Source of the DNA: JBBQQK01 sp038216025
Lineage (GTDB): Bacteria > Patescibacteriota > UBA1384 > XYA2-FULL-43-10 > 1-14-0-10-43-13
Reading direction: 5' to 3'
NCBI GenBank assembly: GCA_038216025.1
Contig: JBBQQK010000005.1
Location: 1 to 31,548, forward strand
Length of the DNA stretch: 31,548 nucleotides
In this document: positions 29,709 through 31,548 of the stretch, piece after piece
Numbering within the stretch: the stretch's first letter is position 1
How the letters are laid out: every line of letters begins with the position of its first letter
The notes under the pieces: generated by a model
What the model saw: only the letters and a program-made list of their open reading frames with translations
Databases searched by the model: none
What the model was told of the DNA's origin: nothing
Position numbers and translations under genes: made by a program

Positions 29709-30416
29709 ATGAAAAGCTTAAACTTATTACACTTAATCCATGGCATGTCTATAATAGCGGCTGTCTTCATTGGCGGCCTATGCAGCTACCTCTTGGCTAA
29801 AAGAGATGGCAACATTTTGGAGAAGGTAGAGGACTATTTGTTCATATCTTTGCTCTCGGGCGTTGTTGGCGCCAGACTTTTTTACTTTATCGCCTATAGA
29901 AATCAATTTGAAAGTTGGTATGAATTTTATAAGATTTGGGAGGGAGGGCTGGTTTCTTATGGCGGATTTGTCTTTGGTGGAATAACCTTGGCCATTATTT
30001 TATCTTTCAAAAAAAAACCGCTGGATCTTTGGCTTGATTATTTTAGCATTGGTTTTTTGCTAGGACTAGTGATAGGACGACTAGGAGACGTATTGTCGGG
30101 GGAGTATATGGGTTACTTAATTGTATCTGATTTCTCAATTCCGATAACAATGCTAGAGTTGATCTGGGGAGCCGTATTATTTTCTTTGATGCTCTTCTTT
30201 AGGAAAAAAGTAATGAGACTGCAGGGCTTGATTTTTGGCCTGACTGTACTATTATATGTCTTAGGAAGATTTCTAATAGATTTTCAAAGGGAAAATCTGA
30301 TAAATTTAGGTTTCTTATCCATCAGTCAGATTGTCGACTTGGTTATCCTTGCGTTTTCTATAATTTTTATAGGATTCGTGATATTATTAGATCGAAGGAG
30401 AAAAAATGCAGTATAA
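29709..30416 (+). CDS. lgt: Prolipoprotein diacylglyceryl transferase
   Basis: 235 residues from the ATG at 29709; an in-frame TTG at 29697 is the alternative. About seven membrane helices. Family blocks are GARLFYFIAY with IWEGGLVSYGG, and GRLGDVLSGEYMG in place of the usual GRxGNFxNGExxG; the late GRFLIDFQRE is also typical. It attaches diacylglycerol to the lipobox cysteine, the first step of lipoprotein maturation; LspA follows two genes later. The 3' end overlaps the next gene by 11 bases. Confidence 0.9.
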   Translation: MKSLNLLHLIHGMSIIAAVFIGGLCSYLLAKRDGNILEKVEDYLFISLLSGVVGARLFYFIAYRNQFESWYEFYKIWEGGLVSYGGFVFGGITLAIILSFKKKPLDLWLDYFSIGFLLGLVIGRLGDVLSGEYMGYLIVSDFSIPITMLELIWGAVLFSLMLFFRKKVMRLQGLIFGLTVLLYVLGRFLIDFQRENLINLGFLSISQIVDLVILAFSIIFIGFVILLDRRRKNAV

Positions 30417-30741
30417 TGACGAATTTGTAAAAAAGCAGAAAAACATATTGTTGGAAGAAAAAAAACGTTTGAAAGAGAGAATATCCAAACTAAAAGAATT
30501 TCAAGATTACGGTTTTGATGACGAAGACAATGCTCAAGAAATATCTGACTATGAAAATAATCTCTCAATAGAAGAACAGATGAGTTTTTTGTTGGCAAAA
30601 GTGAACAAAGCTATTTTGTCCATAGAAAATAAAACTTACGGACAATGTTCTAAGTGCCAAAAGTCGATAGAGGAGGGCCGCTTGGAGATAATGCCTTATG
30701 CTGAATTGTGTGTCACGTGCAAAGATTTGAACAATGGCTAA
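30406..30741 (+). CDS. DksA/TraR-type zinc-finger protein
   Basis: 111 residues: an N-terminal charged coiled-coil region (VKKQKNILLEEKKRLKERISKLKEF) and a C4 finger YGQCSKCQKSIEEGRLEIMPYAELCVTC. AAGGAG precedes the ATG. DksA relatives enter the RNA polymerase secondary channel, but the coiled-coil tip acidic pair of true DksA is not obvious, so a regulatory role is inferred only. It is sandwiched, with overlaps on both sides, between lgt and lspA, a curious place for a regulator. Confidence 0.88.
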   Translation: MQYNDEFVKKQKNILLEEKKRLKERISKLKEFQDYGFDDEDNAQEISDYENNLSIEEQMSFLLAKVNKAILSIENKTYGQCSKCQKSIEEGRLEIMPYAELCVTCKDLNNG

Positions 30742-31123
30742 GCCCGTTCTTTATTCTTTTTTTGTTTCAATTCTAGTTTTTATTTTTTTACAGGCAGCGA
30801 GGTTAGTTGCTTGTGAATTTAGTGTTTGCAATTTAAACAAAGGCATAATTTTAGGTGTCTTAAACAATAACATTCTGGGGATTGCCTCTCTGGCAATTTT
30901 TTTGGTAGCCTTTGTCCTTCTATGGAGAAAAGGCTCGTTGTTGTGGTTTGTTTTCATAGGAGCCATCCTGAGCAATCTTTTTGAAAGAATTGTCTTTGGC
31001 GGAGTCAATGATTATATCGATTTTACTTTTATCCCTTCGTTCAATGCGGCCGATATTATTATTGTTTTGGGTTTGTTCTCCTTTGCAATCTTCGACCTGC
31101 ATAAACAAAAGCTCCCTGTGTAG
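30734..31123 (+). CDS. lspA: Lipoprotein signal peptidase (signal peptidase II)
   Basis: 129 residues, four membrane helices. The catalytic aspartates are Asp93 in GGVNDYIDF and Asp107 in FNAADIIIVLG. NKGIILG matches the NxGxxxG block, and SNLFER replaces the usual GNxxDR. Shorter than the 160-residue norm because the first helix is brief. It cuts the signal peptide of lipoproteins modified by Lgt. Its stop codon lies in the loop of the terminator. Confidence 0.92.
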   Translation: MAKPVLYSFFVSILVFIFLQAARLVACEFSVCNLNKGIILGVLNNNILGIASLAIFLVAFVLLWRKGSLLWFVFIGAILSNLFERIVFGGVNDYIDFTFIPSFNAADIIIVLGLFSFAIFDLHKQKLPV

Positions 31124-31132
31124 GGAGCTTTT
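31107..31132. terminator. Bidirectional terminator between lspA and rplT
   Basis: AAAAGCTCCC and GGGAGCTTTT form a perfect 10-bp stem with T-runs on both strands, serving the convergent lspA and rplT transcripts. Confidence 0.9.
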
Positions 31133-31154
31133 GTTACTGAATTTTATTTTAGAT

Positions 31155-31499
31155 CTATTTGTTGATTTGCTTCATGACTGCCTCAAAGGTTTGAGGCTCG
31201 TTTTTAGCTAAATTGGCCAAAGTTTTTCGATCGAGTTCTACTTTTGCGTCGCTTAGCTTCTTAATGAAAACAGAATAGCTCATACCAAAACCTCTTACAG
31301 CGGCGTTTAGGGTTACGATCCATGCTGATCTCATTACTCTTTTTTTGACTTTTCTGTCTCTGTAAGAATATTGACCAGCTTTTAAGACAGCTTGTTTAGC
31401 TAACTTGAAAACTGATTTTCTTCTTCCTTGATAGCCCTTAGCCAGCTTAAGAATTTTCTTATGCTTTGATCTTCGGACAATTCCTGTTCTAACTCTCAT
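31155..31499 (-). CDS. rplT: Large ribosomal subunit protein bL20
   Basis: 114 residues, full length. Highly basic N-terminal helix (RRSKHKKILKLAKGYQGRRKSVFKLAKQAV) and the globular WIVTLNAAVRGFGMSYSVFI. It is needed early in 50S assembly. GGAG lies 6 bases before the ATG. In most bacteria infC and rpmI precede rplT; they would lie beyond the window end. Confidence 0.98.
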   Translation of the reverse strand: MRVRTGIVRRSKHKKILKLAKGYQGRRKSVFKLAKQAVLKAGQYSYRDRKVKKRVMRSAWIVTLNAAVRGFGMSYSVFIKKLSDAKVELDRKTLANLAKNEPQTFEAVMKQINK

Positions 31500-31548
31500 T
31501 ATGTTCTCCAGTGAATGGTTGTAATTTTGGATCAGTGAGCGTATCGCT

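Noticed and set aside
1..31548. Alternative genetic code (UGA as glycine)
   Set aside because: TGA ends the Fn3 gene at its normal position, and conserved genes read through with standard codons.

Overview
The window looks like a chromosome segment from a bacterium of the Candidate Phyla Radiation (Patescibacteria, most likely Parcubacteria-like). The case rests on AT-rich DNA, compact housekeeping genes, slimmed enzymes (threonyl-tRNA synthetase without the TGS domain, MiaB without the TRAM domain), a peptide deformylase fused to methionyl-tRNA formyltransferase, and many short dispersed palindromes. TGA acts as a normal stop codon, so the UGA-Gly code of Gracilibacteria/SR1 does not apply. 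The taxon is inferred from gene content and style; no rRNA gene is present.

Layout. 1-4450 (+): a fibronectin-III surface protein (cut by the window edge) coupled to a MacB-like ABC ATPase and permease, then a SpoIIM-family membrane protein. 4509-4585 (-): tRNA-Val(GAC) with its own terminator, followed by short repeats. 4793-5440 (+): RNase HII. 5538-10111 (+): a thymidylate module made of dUTPase, dCMP deaminase, thymidylate synthase, a MazG-like protein, DHFR and SHMT, interrupted by a GIY-YIG gene flanked by inverted repeats. 10112-11083: a minus-strand non-coding RNA candidate and a plus-strand T-box-like leader, divergent from overlapping -35 boxes; a second GIY-YIG gene with palindromes lies between the leader and thrS. 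11084-15250 (+): thrS, a membrane spermidine-synthase-like protein and a TPR protein. 15260-20576 (-): miaB, gmk, rplY (bL25), a zinc-ribbon protein and uvrB. 20606-21640 (+): an island of unrecognised small genes with two good promoters and terminators. 21659-27138 (-): trmD, khpA, rpsP, def-fmt and priA. 27371-28696 (+): der. 28845-29516 (-): lepB. 29709-31123 (+): lgt, a DksA/TraR-type protein and lspA. 31155-31499 (-): rplT.

How the genes fit together. The dut/dCMP deaminase/thyA/folA/glyA set closes the dUMP-to-dTMP cycle: dUMP is supplied from dCMP and dUTP, methylated by ThyA, and the folate is recycled by DHFR and SHMT. lepB, lgt and lspA together cover signal peptide cleavage and lipoprotein maturation. 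rpsP-khpA-trmD, rplY, rplT, miaB, thrS, def-fmt and der are translation and ribosome-assembly functions; uvrB, priA and rnhB serve DNA repair and replication restart.

The most unusual material is non-coding or small. It includes the compact T-box-like leader and divergent RNA upstream of thrS, GIY-YIG genes tied to families of palindromes ending in TGTCAT/ATGACA, one such palindrome embedded in frame in priA, period-7 arrays abutting uvrB and lepB (and a short one inside trmD), apparent leaderless promoters, and the small-gene island with a six-cysteine protein.
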